Shown here in pieces: positions 34,863-45,632 of a DNA stretch of 64,000 bases. Each line of letters starts with the position of its first letter. Position 1 is the first letter of the stretch. The notes beneath the pieces were generated by a model. The model was not told where the DNA came from and did no database searches. It worked only from the letters and a program-made list of their open reading frames with translations. The position numbers were made by a program, and so were the translations under genes. This DNA comes from Mycobacterium sp. M26 (lineage in GTDB: Bacteria > Actinomycetota > Actinomycetes > Mycobacteriales > Mycobacteriaceae): NCBI RefSeq assembly GCF_001494595.1, contig NZ_LN929908.1, forward strand, positions 620,001 through 684,000, in the 5' to 3' direction.

Positions 34863-36356
34863 CTACTTCTTCTCCCGCCACACCCGCTCGAACGGCAACC
34901 GCCAGCTGTTCGGGGCGATCAGCTGGTGGATCGCATTGGGCCCCCAGGTGTCCTGGGCGTACATCTTCACCGCCGGCGGATCCTCAAGCAGATCCGCCGA
35001 ACGCTCCCAGAGTGATTCGATGCCCTCGGCGGTGGTGAACAGGGTGTGGTCACCACGCATCGCGTCGAGGATCAACCGCTCGTAGGCCTCGAGCACGTCG
35101 TCGGAGTAGTCGGTCTCCTGGGTGGAGAACTGCATGGACAGCTTCTCCAGCTTCATGCCCGGACCGGGCCGCTTGCCATAGAACGACAACGACACCTTCG
35201 ACGCATCGGCCAGGTCGAAGGTCAGATGATCGGGACCCTGCGAACCGACACCCGAGCCCGGCGGGAACATCGTGCGCGGCGCCTCCTTGAACGCGATCGA
35301 GATGATCCGCTGCCCCTCGGCCATCCGCTTGCCGGTACGCAGATAGATCGGCACCCCGGCCCAGCGCCAGTTGTCGATCCCAACCTTGAGTGCAATGAAT
35401 GTCTCGGTGTCCGAATCCCGGGCCACCCCGTCCTCATCGCGGTACCCGGTGTACTGGCCGCGCACCACGTTCGCGGTGTCGATGGGCAGCATGGAGCGGA
35501 ACACCTTGTTCTTCTCCTCGCTGATCGCCCGCGGCTCCAGGGCGGTCGGCGGCTCCATCACCACGAAGGCCATCACCTGGAACAGGTGGGTGACCACCAT
35601 GTCCTTGTAGGCCCCGGTGCTCTCGTAGAAGTTGGCCCGGTGATCCAGGCCCAGCTTCTCCGGGATGTCGATCTGGATGTGGTCGATGAAGTTGCGGTTC
35701 CAGATCGGCTCGAACAGACCGTTGGCGAACCGGAAAGCCAGGATGTTCTGCGCCGCCTCCTTGCCCAGGAAGTGGTCGATGCGGAATATCTGCGACTCGC
35801 GGAATGTCTTGTGCACGAAGTCGTTGAGCTCGATCGCACTCGCCAGGTCGGTGCCGAACGGCTTCTCCATCACCACCCGGGAGCGGGCGACCAGATCGGC
35901 TTCCTTGAGCATCGTGATCACCGCCTGGGCGGCCTTGGGCGGCACCGACAGGTAGTGCAGCCGTCGTACTCCGGCGCCGAGTGCCTCCTCAGCCGTGGCC
36001 ACCGCCGCGGCCAAGGCCTCGGGTCCGGCGCTCTGCGGAACGTAGGTGACCCGGCTGGCGAACTCGGCCCACTCCTCGTCGGAGAGCTTGTGGCTGCCGA
36101 AGTCGTCGATGGCCTCGCGCGCGATGGCCCGGAACTCCTCGACGGTGTAATCCTCCAGCGAGGTACCCACCACCTGGATGGACGGCGCCAGCGCTGACTT
36201 CACCAGGTAGGCCATCCCCGGCAGCAGCTTGCGCTTGGCCAGATCGCCGGTCGCGCCGAACAGCACGATGACGTGCGGGGCCAGCGGCTCCTGCTCGCGG
36301 CGACGGGGCCGCGCGCCGGGCGAGGGGTAGGCGATCTGCGGTTTGTCTGTGTCCAC
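34863..36356 (-). CDS. zwf: Glucose-6-phosphate dehydrogenase
   Basis: A 497-aa cytoplasmic enzyme oxidising glucose 6-phosphate to 6-phosphogluconolactone with NADP or NAD (or F420-independent variants). Motifs: dinucleotide site FGATGDLAKRKL near 33-44 and the substrate-binding/catalytic RIDHFLGKE near 195, followed by the NRNFIDHIQI region. The length fits the family. It is not next to tal/tkt/opcA, so it may be a second zwf copy rather than the pentose-pathway cluster gene. Confidence 0.96.
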   Translation of the reverse strand: MDTDKPQIAYPSPGARPRRREQEPLAPHVIVLFGATGDLAKRKLLPGMAYLVKSALAPSIQVVGTSLEDYTVEEFRAIAREAIDDFGSHKLSDEEWAEFASRVTYVPQSAGPEALAAAVATAEEALGAGVRRLHYLSVPPKAAQAVITMLKEADLVARSRVVMEKPFGTDLASAIELNDFVHKTFRESQIFRIDHFLGKEAAQNILAFRFANGLFEPIWNRNFIDHIQIDIPEKLGLDHRANFYESTGAYKDMVVTHLFQVMAFVVMEPPTALEPRAISEEKNKVFRSMLPIDTANVVRGQYTGYRDEDGVARDSDTETFIALKVGIDNWRWAGVPIYLRTGKRMAEGQRIISIAFKEAPRTMFPPGSGVGSQGPDHLTFDLADASKVSLSFYGKRPGPGMKLEKLSMQFSTQETDYSDDVLEAYERLILDAMRGDHTLFTTAEGIESLWERSADLLEDPPAVKMYAQDTWGPNAIHQLIAPNSWRLPFERVWREKK

Positions 36357-36402
36357 GTCGGGATGATGTCACCCGCGGGGCACCGCCGCACGGCTTAGCG
36401 AA

Positions 36403-37413
36403 TCAGCCTGAGCTCAGGTGCCGCTGCAAGCGCCGCGCCGCGACCGCTGACGGCGGTCCGTCGGCGGGGCGCAGCGCGTCGAGCATCCGCTCGCGCACCG
36501 TATCCACGTCCAGGTGCATCCCGATGGCGACCAGTTCACTGCGGGTGGCCGACGCCGCCCCCCGCGCCACGTGCACCGACGGTCCGACGACGTTGACCAC
36601 GACGGTGCGCCCCGCCGACCGGTGCCGCACCGCCACCTGACCCTTGATCCGGTACACCCCGGCGGGTGGATCCTCCAGCAGATCCAGCAGGCGCTCGACG
36701 TCGACCGGGGCCTGCGCCGTCACCGTCACCGCGTCGGCGTGCACGTGGTGGTGGGGGTGCGCGGGTTCGTCGACGAACGCGTCGCGGAACGACAGCTGCC
36801 CGCCCTCGTCGACGGCGGCGGCCACGTCGTAGAGCAGTGCAGGGTCGATCCGCCCCTCGCTGACCCCGACGACGTGGACCCGCGAGTTGCGTTCGCGCAC
36901 CCGGTCTTCGATGCGCTGCAGCGTTGCGGCGCGCTCGGCCTCGGCCACCTGGTCCAGCTTGTTGACCACCACCAGCGTGGCCGCCCCGTAGCGGGCCGGC
37001 GCCACCCCACCGCAGTCGACGGTCTCGAAATGCCGGGCCGCGTCGACGACGTCGACCACCCCGCCGTCGCGCACCCCGCCGATCTCGCTGAAGCCGATGA
37101 TGCGGGCCAGCGCGGCCGGATCAGCCAGTCCGCTGGCCTCGACGATGATGGCGTCCAGCCGCAGCCGGGGATCGGCCAGCCGGGCCAGCGCCGCGTCGAG
37201 CTGACCGTCCTCGGGCAGGCAGCAGATGCAGCCGCCGGCGATTGACGCGGGCTCGTCGATCTGCCCGCTGATCAATGCGGCGTCGACGTTGATCTCGCCG
37301 AAGTCATTGATCACCACACCCACCCGGGCCCGCGGCGTGCGCAGCACGTGGTTGAGCAGCGTCGTCTTTCCCGCACCCAGATAGCCGGTGAGCGCGATGA
37401 CCGGAATCGCCAT
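36403..37413 (-). CDS. CobW/COG0523-family GTPase with His-rich loop
   Basis: A 336-aa metallochaperone-type GTPase: Walker [14 protein letters not shown] near 8-20, GGCICCLPEDGQ metal motif, NKLD, a His-rich stretch PAHPHHHVHADA in the linker, and the C-terminal domain with GVYRIKGQVAVRH. ATG 37413 is chosen because the P-loop begins eight residues later. It carries no Zur-like box; the dyad at 37458-37478 lies upstream. Which metal it handles is unknown. Confidence 0.9.
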   Translation of the reverse strand: MAIPVIALTGYLGAGKTTLLNHVLRTPRARVGVVINDFGEINVDAALISGQIDEPASIAGGCICCLPEDGQLDAALARLADPRLRLDAIIVEASGLADPAALARIIGFSEIGGVRDGGVVDVVDAARHFETVDCGGVAPARYGAATLVVVNKLDQVAEAERAATLQRIEDRVRERNSRVHVVGVSEGRIDPALLYDVAAAVDEGGQLSFRDAFVDEPAHPHHHVHADAVTVTAQAPVDVERLLDLLEDPPAGVYRIKGQVAVRHRSAGRTVVVNVVGPSVHVARGAASATRSELVAIGMHLDVDTVRERMLDALRPADGPPSAVAARRLQRHLSSG

Positions 37414-37457
37414 GCCCGCGAGAGTAACGCGCCCACCTCGGCGCGCGAAAAGCCACT

Positions 37458-37478
37458 GTGCGAAACCATATTTCGCAC
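37458..37478. promoter_or_regulatory. Perfect 8-5-8 inverted repeat between divergent genes
   Basis: GTGCGAAA (37458-37465) CCATA TTTCGCAC (37471-37478) is a perfect dyad 45 nt upstream of the CobW start and 103 nt upstream of the GH2 start. Its size fits a TetR/IclR-type operator. No regulator gene sits beside it, so the binding protein is unknown. Confidence 0.6.
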
Positions 37479-37580
37479 TTTGTGACAATCGGACCCGCCG
37501 AGGGCTACAGTGCCATCGGCAAGCCACGCCAGAGGCGTCGCGGGGGCGCGCCGCATACTCATCGTCTTGGGGGAACTGTC

Positions 37581-39450
<1,870 letters not shown>

Positions 39451-39476
<26 letters not shown>

Positions 39477-40254
39477 ACATCCGGGCGGCCAACCGGCAGC
39501 CGGCGTGCACATCACGCCACAGCGCGGTCACCGGATCCGAGGCGTCCAGGGCGTGTTTGGTGTTGGCGATCAGCCGATCGGCGGCGTCCCGGGCCCGGGC
39601 CACCGCCTGCTGGTGGGCCCGCGCCGCGTTCGCGGGGGTGTCGGTCAGCGACCCGGCTACCTGAAGGCGGGCGGCATCGATATCGGAGGCCGCCCAGCCC
39701 ACCTGTGCGGCAGCGGCATCGGTCACCTCATCACCCGCGTGGGATGTCGCGAGCCTGGTGCGGACCTGTTCGACGTGCGTGCGCAGTACCCCGTCGGCCG
39801 ATCCCACCACCGCGGCTGCCGCAGCGGCCCCGGCCAGCACCTCGTGGTCCTCGCTGTGCTCCACGACATGCACGTCATCGGTGCGCGCACCGGACACCGT
39901 CACGTCGCAGATCCCCGCCGCGTGCAACCCGGTCAGCCCGGCCACCGGTTCGAGCCGCGCCGCGCTGCGCGGGATCAAGGCCTGCTGGCCGGATCCCACC
40001 GGCAACAGCAGCCAGCCCGCCTGTGCGGCGCCCACGACTGAGTCCCACCTGCCGCTGAGACCAGCCCGTTTGTCGAATGTGCCTGATCCGTGAAAACTCT
40101 TCGCGATCAACGACTCCGGGCCGAGCGCGGCTTTCTTGCCCACGCTGTAGGCTGCGGTCCTGAAGGCGGCGGCCAGCCAGCCCCCAGAGCCATCCGCCGC
40201 GGCGAGTTCGAACACCGCCGCGACGATGCCGTCGGCCTGCCCGGGCTCAGCCAT
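39451..40254 (-). CDS. Truncated acyl-CoA dehydrogenase-like protein (267 aa)
   Basis: Begins MAEPGQADGIVAAVFELAAA at ATG 40254. Its order (KSFHGSGTFDKRAGLSGRWD, a beta domain, then helices ARAHQQAVARARDAADRLIA) resembles the middle and C-terminal parts of flavin-dependent acyl-CoA dehydrogenase or HsaA-like monooxygenases, but the N-terminal helical domain is missing (full-length about 380 aa). It is divergent from a full-length homologue starting at 40279. It may be a degenerate subunit or a paired chain. Confidence 0.55.
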
Positions 40255-40278
40255 ACTCACCTCCGCGGTCGGTGACAC

Positions 40279-41421
40279 ATGGTATCCATGATCGTGGCAC
40301 GCGGAGCCCGAGCGGTGAGACGCACGACGTCGCAGTCCGTTCTGGACGCCGTGCGGGCCTTGCTGCCCGATATCGCCGCGGCCGCCGCCGACGTCGACCG
40401 CACCGCTGCGGTATCACCTCGGGTGATCGCCGATCTGCATGCAGCGGGCTACTTCTCATTACTGCAACCGGCCCGCTTCGGTGGACTGGATGCCGACCCG
40501 GCCGACTATCTGACCGCTACCCGGGAACTGTCGGCGGCCTGCACGTCGACCGGGTGGCTGGCCGGCTGGCTGGGCGTCAACACCTGGGGATTGGCACTGC
40601 GCGATATGCGTGCCCAGGAAGAGATCTGGGGTGCTGACCCGCAGGCCCTGATGTGCTCGTCGTACGCACCCACCGGCCGGATGGAACGCGTCGACGGCGG
40701 CTTCTGGCTGACAGGACGGTGGAACCGGTGTATCGGCGCGAGCCAGGCGTCGTGGCTGAACGCCGCGGTGCTGCGCGTCGGCCCGGACGGCGCCGCCCAG
40801 GACTTCATGGCGGTGCTGGTGCCCAATACCGACTACGAGGTCGAACCACGCTGGAATGGATTGGGGCTCAAAGGAATCAGTGCCGAGGATATCGTCGTGA
40901 CTGGCGCATTCGTGCCCGACCACCGGGCATTCAGCTGGCTGAACTCGCGAATTCCGGACCGCCTTGCGCCGGTGTTCCTGCTGCCCCAGCCCACGCTGTA
41001 CACGCTCGCCGGCACCATCCCGTTGCTCGGTGCCGCGCAGCGACTGCTCGGTGAGCGACGTGCGGACCGGGCCGAGCCGCTGAGCCCGTTGGCGATGGCG
41101 GCCGCCGATGTCGAGTTGTCGGTCCGGCAGGTGCAGCGCAACGTGGCCGACCTGATCAGCTGTGTGGCGGCGGGCGGATTTCCGGAATCGGCACTGGTGC
41201 TGCGGACCCGCCGCGATCAGGTGATGGCCTCTGAACGGTCATTTCGGGCTGTCCAGGAGATCGTCCGCGACCACGGGTCGGGAATCGACGAGGCGCTGCT
41301 GGAACGGATCTGGCGTGATGTGCAGACCGCGCGTATGCATGTCTCGAGCAATGTTGAGCAGGTGCTGGCGCTGGTGGGACGGTTCAGTATGGGCCTGCCG
41401 GTCGACGACCTGATCTGGTAG
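40279..41421 (+). CDS. Acyl-CoA dehydrogenase/HsaA-type flavin monooxygenase
   Basis: A 380-aa flavoprotein of the two-component monooxygenase branch of the acyl-CoA dehydrogenase fold: helical start (RALLPDIAAAAADVDRTAAV), LHAAGYFSLLQPARFGGLDAD, ACTSTGWLAGWL and the beta-domain (RMERVDGGFWLTGRWNR). Such proteins hydroxylate aromatic or steroid substrates with FMNH2 from a separate reductase; the flavin reductase-like gene at 34231 is a conceivable but distant partner. ATG 40279 or 40288 both possible. Confidence 0.8.
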   Translation: MVSMIVARGARAVRRTTSQSVLDAVRALLPDIAAAAADVDRTAAVSPRVIADLHAAGYFSLLQPARFGGLDADPADYLTATRELSAACTSTGWLAGWLGVNTWGLALRDMRAQEEIWGADPQALMCSSYAPTGRMERVDGGFWLTGRWNRCIGASQASWLNAAVLRVGPDGAAQDFMAVLVPNTDYEVEPRWNGLGLKGISAEDIVVTGAFVPDHRAFSWLNSRIPDRLAPVFLLPQPTLYTLAGTIPLLGAAQRLLGERRADRAEPLSPLAMAAADVELSVRQVQRNVADLISCVAAGGFPESALVLRTRRDQVMASERSFRAVQEIVRDHGSGIDEALLERIWRDVQTARMHVSSNVEQVLALVGRFSMGLPVDDLIW

Positions 41422-41427
41422 AGCTCG

Positions 41428-42285
41428 TCACACCCAGTCATCGGAGGACAGCGTGCGCAGCACGCGCGAGAGCATGTCGTCGGTGACGGTCACGGTGTCA
41501 CCTTGATCGGATGCCGTTGTGCTGCCGAGCTGTTCGGCGATGCCGCGGGCGGCCCGGGTGAGGAAGGGGGCCACCCTGGTCAGCCGGTGGGCGGGCAGTG
41601 TGCCGGTCAGCGAGATCCCGGCGAGCTCGCCGTCGCCGAGGGCGATCGGGGCGCCGATGCTGGACAGGCCCACCGCGAGCTCGCCGTCGTCGTAGGCCAG
41701 ACCGTGCCGGGAACGGATCCGGGCCAGCTCCTGATGCAATATTGGCAGCTCGGATATCGTTGCCGCAGTGCACTTTCGCAGCGGTCCGGCGAGTAGCCGG
41801 TCGACGTCCTCGGCGGGGAGTTTGGCCAGCATCGCCTTGCCCAGTGCGCTGGCGTGGGCCGGGGTGCGCCCGGCCACCCGGGTCGGCACCGAGATGGGCG
41901 AGCGGCTGGCGACCTTGTCCAGGTAGAGAATGTCGGCGCCGATCAGGACGCCGAGATGCACCACCAGCGAGGTGTCGGTGTGTAACCGCCGCAGCACCGG
42001 CGATGCCGCACCGCGCAGCTGTGAGTGATCGACCATCCGGGACACCGGCAGTGACGAGGTGGCCACCCGGTAGCCGCCCGGACCGTGCTGGAGCATTCCG
42101 GTGCTGCGCAATTGGGTGAGGATGCGATGCACCGACGAGCGCGACAGTCCGGTTCTGGCGGCCACCTCGTCGAGCCGAAGCACCACACCGGCGCGGTCGA
42201 AGACGTTCATCACCGCCGTCACCTTGGTGACCATCGACGACGGCTCCCGGGTCGCGCGGGTACGCGCCGACTGTGTCACGACCAT
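41428..42285 (-). CDS. IclR-family transcriptional regulator
   Basis: A 285-aa repressor or activator. Winged helix near 20-80 (VLRLDEVAARTGLSRSSVHRILTQL) and a GAF-like effector domain (GADILYLDKVASRSPISVPTRVAGRTPAHASALGKAMLA). IclR proteins usually respond to aromatic or organic-acid ligands and control neighbouring catabolic genes. It converges with the HsaA-like gene 6 nt away, making that gene a candidate target. No operator was found. Confidence 0.9.
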   Translation of the reverse strand: MVVTQSARTRATREPSSMVTKVTAVMNVFDRAGVVLRLDEVAARTGLSRSSVHRILTQLRSTGMLQHGPGGYRVATSSLPVSRMVDHSQLRGAASPVLRRLHTDTSLVVHLGVLIGADILYLDKVASRSPISVPTRVAGRTPAHASALGKAMLAKLPAEDVDRLLAGPLRKCTAATISELPILHQELARIRSRHGLAYDDGELAVGLSSIGAPIALGDGELAGISLTGTLPAHRLTRVAPFLTRAARGIAEQLGSTTASDQGDTVTVTDDMLSRVLRTLSSDDWV

Positions 42286-42318
42286 CTCCTTGCGTGCGTC
42301 AGGCTCGACTGTACGAAA

Positions 42319-42348
42319 GTCGGCCCTTTCCCGTGGGAAAGGGCCGAC
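42319..42348 (-). terminator. Hairpin terminator after the histidine phosphatase gene
   Basis: Perfect 14-bp stem GTCGGCCCTTTCCC (42319-42332) and GGGAAAGGGCCGAC (42335-42348), 11 nt past the stop of the 42360 gene. On the minus strand it lies between the phosphatase and the IclR start. Confidence 0.87.
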
Positions 42349-42359
42349 CTTCAGCGATA

Positions 42360-43613
42360 TCAGGCAGCGTCGCGGTGCCGCGCGCTTCCGCCGGTCGACT
42401 TGCTCGTCGATCCGCCGGTGCCCGCACCCGCGGTGTCGTCGGAAGCGCCGGACGTCGCGCCGGCGGACCGGGCCTCGGACTTGGCCGAGGTCGCCTTGGT
42501 CGCGCTACCGGTCTCGGCCGCCGCCGAGGAGGTGTCCGCGGCCGCGGCACGGATCGCCGCGGCGCTCACCGGGGTGGTGGAGGCAGCGCTGCTGGCCGAG
42601 GTCGTCGGCAGCTTGCTGATGATCTGGGCCTTCAGATCCTCGACCGCCGCGGTGATCGCGGTGGTGATCTTCGGGCCGACGTTGCGGCCGAACTTCACGA
42701 ACGAGTAGGCCGCATCCGAGACACCCTGCTGGACCGCGGCGATCACCTTGGTGATGTCCTGGGTCTTCAGTGCGTCGACAACCTGCTGGGCAGAGGCCGC
42801 CAGCTGACGGGTCAGCGTGCGGACCTGAAGCGCCACCTGCGCCTCGAGCGTGGGTTCGGTGCTGTAGAGCTTGCCGTTCCAGTTCACCAGGGTCCAGCCG
42901 TCCTCCGGGTTGCCCTCGATGACCACGTAGTCGGTGTTCTTCAGCGCGGCTGTCTGCAGGATGGTGAATTTCTGCACCAGGGTCAGGTTTTTGGCGTTCA
43001 TCAGCGTCCAGAACATGATCGCCCCGCCGTGCGAGAACACGACGGCGTTGCGGTCACCGTTGTCGTAGATCGTCTGGAGCGCCGCGGCCATCCGGGCGTT
43101 GAACTGGGTGCCGTTGACGGTGTCGCTGGTGCCGTCGATGCTCGGCGTGAGATTGCCCTGCAGCCACTTGATCGGGGCCACGGCGTAGCCGGTGGAAGCC
43201 TGCGACTCGGGGGTGCCCTCGTACTTGCCGGCTTCGATCTCCTGGATCCCGGGCAGCACCGTGACCGGCAGGTTGAGGTACTCCGACATCGGTGCCGCGG
43301 TCTCCTGGGTGCGGATCATGGTCGAGGCATAAATGGCGTCGTAGTTGTTATTGCCGAGCTTGTCGGCGACGGCCTGCGCCTGCGTCTGGCCGAGTTCGGT
43401 GATGTGCGGGCCGGGCACGGAGGTGTCGATCAGACCCGAGGCGTTGCCTGCCGACTGGGCGTGCCGCACGAACGTCACCGTCATCAGCTCGGCTGCGGCG
43501 GCGGGGATCGCGGCGGCGACCAGGAGCGTGACCGAGGCAGCAGCGGCGCCGAGGTATCTCCCGAACTTTCGGCGACGCGTGCCGGTGGCGCCGGAATCCG
43601 AAGCACCGATCAT
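42360..43613 (-). CDS. Exported histidine phosphatase-family protein with long C-terminal tail
   Basis: A 417-aa secreted protein. Signal region RRRKFGRYLGAAAASVTLLV to about residue 42; phosphoglycerate mutase-like domain with catalytic TFVRHAQSAGN, IYASTMIRTQETA and FSHGGAIMFW; then a helical region (LEAQVALQVRTLTRQLAAS) and an Ala/Ser/Thr-rich tail ending GGSTSKSTGGSARHRDAA. It may dephosphorylate a small molecule at the cell surface. ATG 43613 has GGAAG upstream; the longer frame to 43691 adds only a non-homologous lead. Confidence 0.87.
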   Translation of the reverse strand: MIGASDSGATGTRRRKFGRYLGAAAASVTLLVAAAIPAAAAELMTVTFVRHAQSAGNASGLIDTSVPGPHITELGQTQAQAVADKLGNNNYDAIYASTMIRTQETAAPMSEYLNLPVTVLPGIQEIEAGKYEGTPESQASTGYAVAPIKWLQGNLTPSIDGTSDTVNGTQFNARMAAALQTIYDNGDRNAVVFSHGGAIMFWTLMNAKNLTLVQKFTILQTAALKNTDYVVIEGNPEDGWTLVNWNGKLYSTEPTLEAQVALQVRTLTRQLAASAQQVVDALKTQDITKVIAAVQQGVSDAAYSFVKFGRNVGPKITTAITAAVEDLKAQIISKLPTTSASSAASTTPVSAAAIRAAAADTSSAAAETGSATKATSAKSEARSAGATSGASDDTAGAGTGGSTSKSTGGSARHRDAA

Positions 43614-43645
43614 GAGGAACTTCCTTCTCTTCGTTGATGAGGACA

Positions 43646-43658
43646 GTTCACGGTGAAC
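43646..43658. promoter_or_regulatory. 13-bp palindrome upstream of the histidine phosphatase gene
   Basis: GTTCACGGTGAAC is a 6-1-6 dyad 33 nt upstream of the 43613 start. It is in the likely promoter or 5' leader. No regulator can be assigned. Confidence 0.4.
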
Positions 43659-43796
43659 GGGAGGTAAACGATCATCAAGACGCAATCCCATTTTTCGGGA
43701 TCGAGAGAAAAAGTTAGATCAGGCTGAGCCGATATCTGGTTTGTGCGGCGAGCATGGGATCCACTGGTCGACCGCGAACCGCAGAGGAGATGGGTG

Positions 43797-44162
43797 ATGC
43801 CCGGCTACAACCCCGCCATGCAGAAGGCCCGACTGACCGACGTCGAATCCGATGTACACGGCCTGATCTCGAAGAAGACCGCGAATCTGGACGGTGTCTC
43901 GGTCACCGAGGTGACCTTCCACGAGGGCGCGCGCTGGTCCAATGACCTCAAGGAGTACGCCGGCACGGATCTGTGCGAACTACCCCATGTGGCTCTGGTG
44001 ACCAGCGGCGCCCTCGCGGTCCGGATGGCCGACGGCTCCGAGGACGTCTTCAGCGCCGGGGATGTGATGCTGCTCCCGCCAGGGCATGACGCCTGGAGCG
44101 TCGGCAATCAGGCCTGCACCTTCATCGAATTCTCAAAGGGCAACGACTATTACGGCCACTAG
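43797..44162 (+). CDS. Cupin-domain protein
   Basis: A 121-aa single-domain cupin: [41 protein letters not shown] and [20 protein letters not shown], with the second-motif His/Asp; the first motif lacks the usual His pair. ATG 43797 follows GAGGAG and an overlapping GTGATG. Its stop overlaps the convergent ohr stop (CTAG). A role beside the peroxide module is possible but not shown. Confidence 0.78.
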   Translation: MPGYNPAMQKARLTDVESDVHGLISKKTANLDGVSVTEVTFHEGARWSNDLKEYAGTDLCELPHVALVTSGALAVRMADGSEDVFSAGDVMLLPPGHDAWSVGNQACTFIEFSKGNDYYGH

Positions 44163-44581
44163 TCGTCGGTGACGGTCAGCGCGACGTCGATGTTGCCGCG
44201 GGTGGCGTTGGAATAGGGGCACACCTGGTGCGCCTTCTCGGCCAGCGCCACGGCGGTCTCGTGGTCGACATTGGGCAGGGTGATCTCAAGCTCCACCGCC
44301 AGCGTGAACCCGCCGTCGTCCTTGGTGCCCAGCGAAACCCGGGCTCCGACAGAGGAATCCGAGACGTCCGCCTTCTCCTGACGGGCGACCAGGCGCAGTG
44401 CGGAGTGGTAGCAGGCGGCGTAGCCGACCGCGAACAGCTGCTCGGGGTTGGTGCCGACGCCGGAGCCGCCCATTTCCTTCGGGATGCTCAGGGCGACGTC
44501 GACCTTGCCGTCGGAGGTGCGGCCGTGTCCGTCACGTCCCTCGCCGGTGGCCAGGGCCTCAGCGGTGTAGAGAACCTTCAT
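44159..44581 (-). CDS. ohr: Organic hydroperoxide resistance protein Ohr
   Basis: A 140-aa OsmC/Ohr thiol peroxidase reducing organic and fatty-acid hydroperoxides. Both catalytic Cys motifs are present: [14 protein letters not shown] (first Cys near residue 57) and [14 protein letters not shown] (second near 121), with the Arg in [23 protein letters not shown] precedes the ATG. It lies 17 nt downstream of its repressor gene and shares the upstream operator. Confidence 0.96.
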   Translation of the reverse strand: MKVLYTAEALATGEGRDGHGRTSDGKVDVALSIPKEMGGSGVGTNPEQLFAVGYAACYHSALRLVARQEKADVSDSSVGARVSLGTKDDGGFTLAVELEITLPNVDHETAVALAEKAHQVCPYSNATRGNIDVALTVTDD

Positions 44582-44598
44582 GTCAAATCCCTTCTGAT

Positions 44599-45030
44599 TC
44601 AGTGGTGGGAAAGCACTGCCTCGGACAGGCGCAGCACTGCGTCGCGGAGCGCGACAATCTCCTCCGGGCTCATCTCCGAGGACTCCATCAGCCGCTCGGG
44701 GATGCAGGCTGCCTTGTGCTGCAACCGCTTTCCGGTCGGGGTGAGCACGATATCCACGCGACGTTCGTCGTCGGCGGAACGCTCCCTGCTGATGTAGCCG
44801 ATGGCCTCCAGCCGCTTGAGCAACGGCGAGAGGGTGCCCGAATCGAGGTGTAGCCGCTCGCTCAATCGACTGACATTGGCGTGCCCCTCTTCCCACAGCA
44901 CCAGGAGGACCAGGTACTGCGGGTAGGTGAGGTTGAGTTCGGCCAACACCGGCCGATAGGCGGCCGTCACTGCGCGCGACGCCGAGTACAGCGCGAAGCA
45001 CAGTTGATCGTCGAGTCGTGGAGCGGTCAC
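44599..45030 (-). CDS. ohrR: MarR-family peroxide-sensing repressor OhrR
   Basis: A 143-aa winged-helix repressor that releases DNA when its N-terminal Cys is oxidised. The sensor Cys is in DDQLCFALYSASRAV near residue 11; the DNA-binding part reads VSRLSERLHLDSGTLSPLLKRLE, with the wing ADDERRVDIVLT. GTG 45030 is chosen; a TTG at 45051 would place the start inside the operator. It is co-transcribed with ohr and autoregulated through the ACAATTAAATTGT site. Confidence 0.94.
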   Translation of the reverse strand: MTAPRLDDQLCFALYSASRAVTAAYRPVLAELNLTYPQYLVLLVLWEEGHANVSRLSERLHLDSGTLSPLLKRLEAIGYISRERSADDERRVDIVLTPTGKRLQHKAACIPERLMESSEMSPEEIVALRDAVLRLSEAVLSHH

Positions 45031-45047
45031 GCCGACAACTATAGGAC

Positions 45048-45060
45048 ACAATTAAATTGT
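45048..45060. promoter_or_regulatory. OhrR operator
   Basis: ACAATTAAATTGT is a perfect 6-1-6 palindrome 18 nt upstream of the ohrR start. It matches the AT-rich ACAATT half-sites known for OhrR boxes, and lies where an autoregulatory operator is expected. Confidence 0.88.
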
Positions 45061-45081
45061 GCACAACCTAATTGAGCGGGC

Positions 45082-45537
45082 CTAGTAAGTTCCCGCCGCC
45101 CAGGTGCCCGCGGGGTAGGGCGGAACCCGGCCTGCCAGCGCGGCGTCGGTAGTCGAGCACAACGTGTCCGACACCGTGCCCCAGCTGGCGACGGGAGTAG
45201 CCGCGTCGCCGTCGACGTGAATCACGGCCGCCTGCCAGAAGTAGCCGATGCCGCCGTGCTCGTACCAGAGAAACCAGTCATCGCCGCGATGGCCCGCCCG
45301 GATCAGGCGCCGGAACGGCAGGGATGGGTCAAGCACCGAGTCGGTGCTGTTGAATGGTGCTCCGATATCGGCGATCGGTGGAAGCAGGGCGGTCAGCGCC
45401 GGCGGCAGTTGCCGCACGCCGGTGACGTCCTGGACCGGTGTGCTCAGGGTGCAAGCGGTGTTCGGGACCGCCTGCGCCGGGGCGGCCAGCACGATGGCGA
45501 CGGCGGCACCGGCCAGGCTGAGCGATACGGCCTTCAT
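45082..45537 (-). CDS. Exported hypothetical protein (151 aa)
   Basis: ATG 45537 with signal peptide MKAVSLSLAGAAVAIVL and AQA cleavage near residue 23. The mature part has two Cys (NTACTLS and SDTLCSTT) that could form a disulfide, a Trp/Tyr-rich core (GDDWFLWYEHGGIGYFWQAAV) and a C-terminal PPYPAGTW. No family recognised. Terminated or separated from the 45633 gene by a strong hairpin. Confidence 0.62.
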   Translation of the reverse strand: MKAVSLSLAGAAVAIVLAAPAQAVPNTACTLSTPVQDVTGVRQLPPALTALLPPIADIGAPFNSTDSVLDPSLPFRRLIRAGHRGDDWFLWYEHGGIGYFWQAAVIHVDGDAATPVASWGTVSDTLCSTTDAALAGRVPPYPAGTWAAGTY

Positions 45538-45585
45538 CCGCCCACGCTACGTCCGGTCGCGGCGGCATTGGCCGGAAACGCCAAT

Positions 45586-45620
45586 CGGCCCCCGCTTCCG
45601 GAGTGGGGGAGCGGGGGCCG
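45586..45620 (-). terminator. Hairpin terminator after the 45633 gene
   Basis: Stem CGGCCCCCGCT (45586-45596) with AGCGGGGGCCG (45610-45620), 11 perfect pairs around a 13-nt loop, 12 nt past the stop of the exported protein gene. Confidence 0.82.
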
Positions 45621-45632
45621 AAGGTCCGTGCG

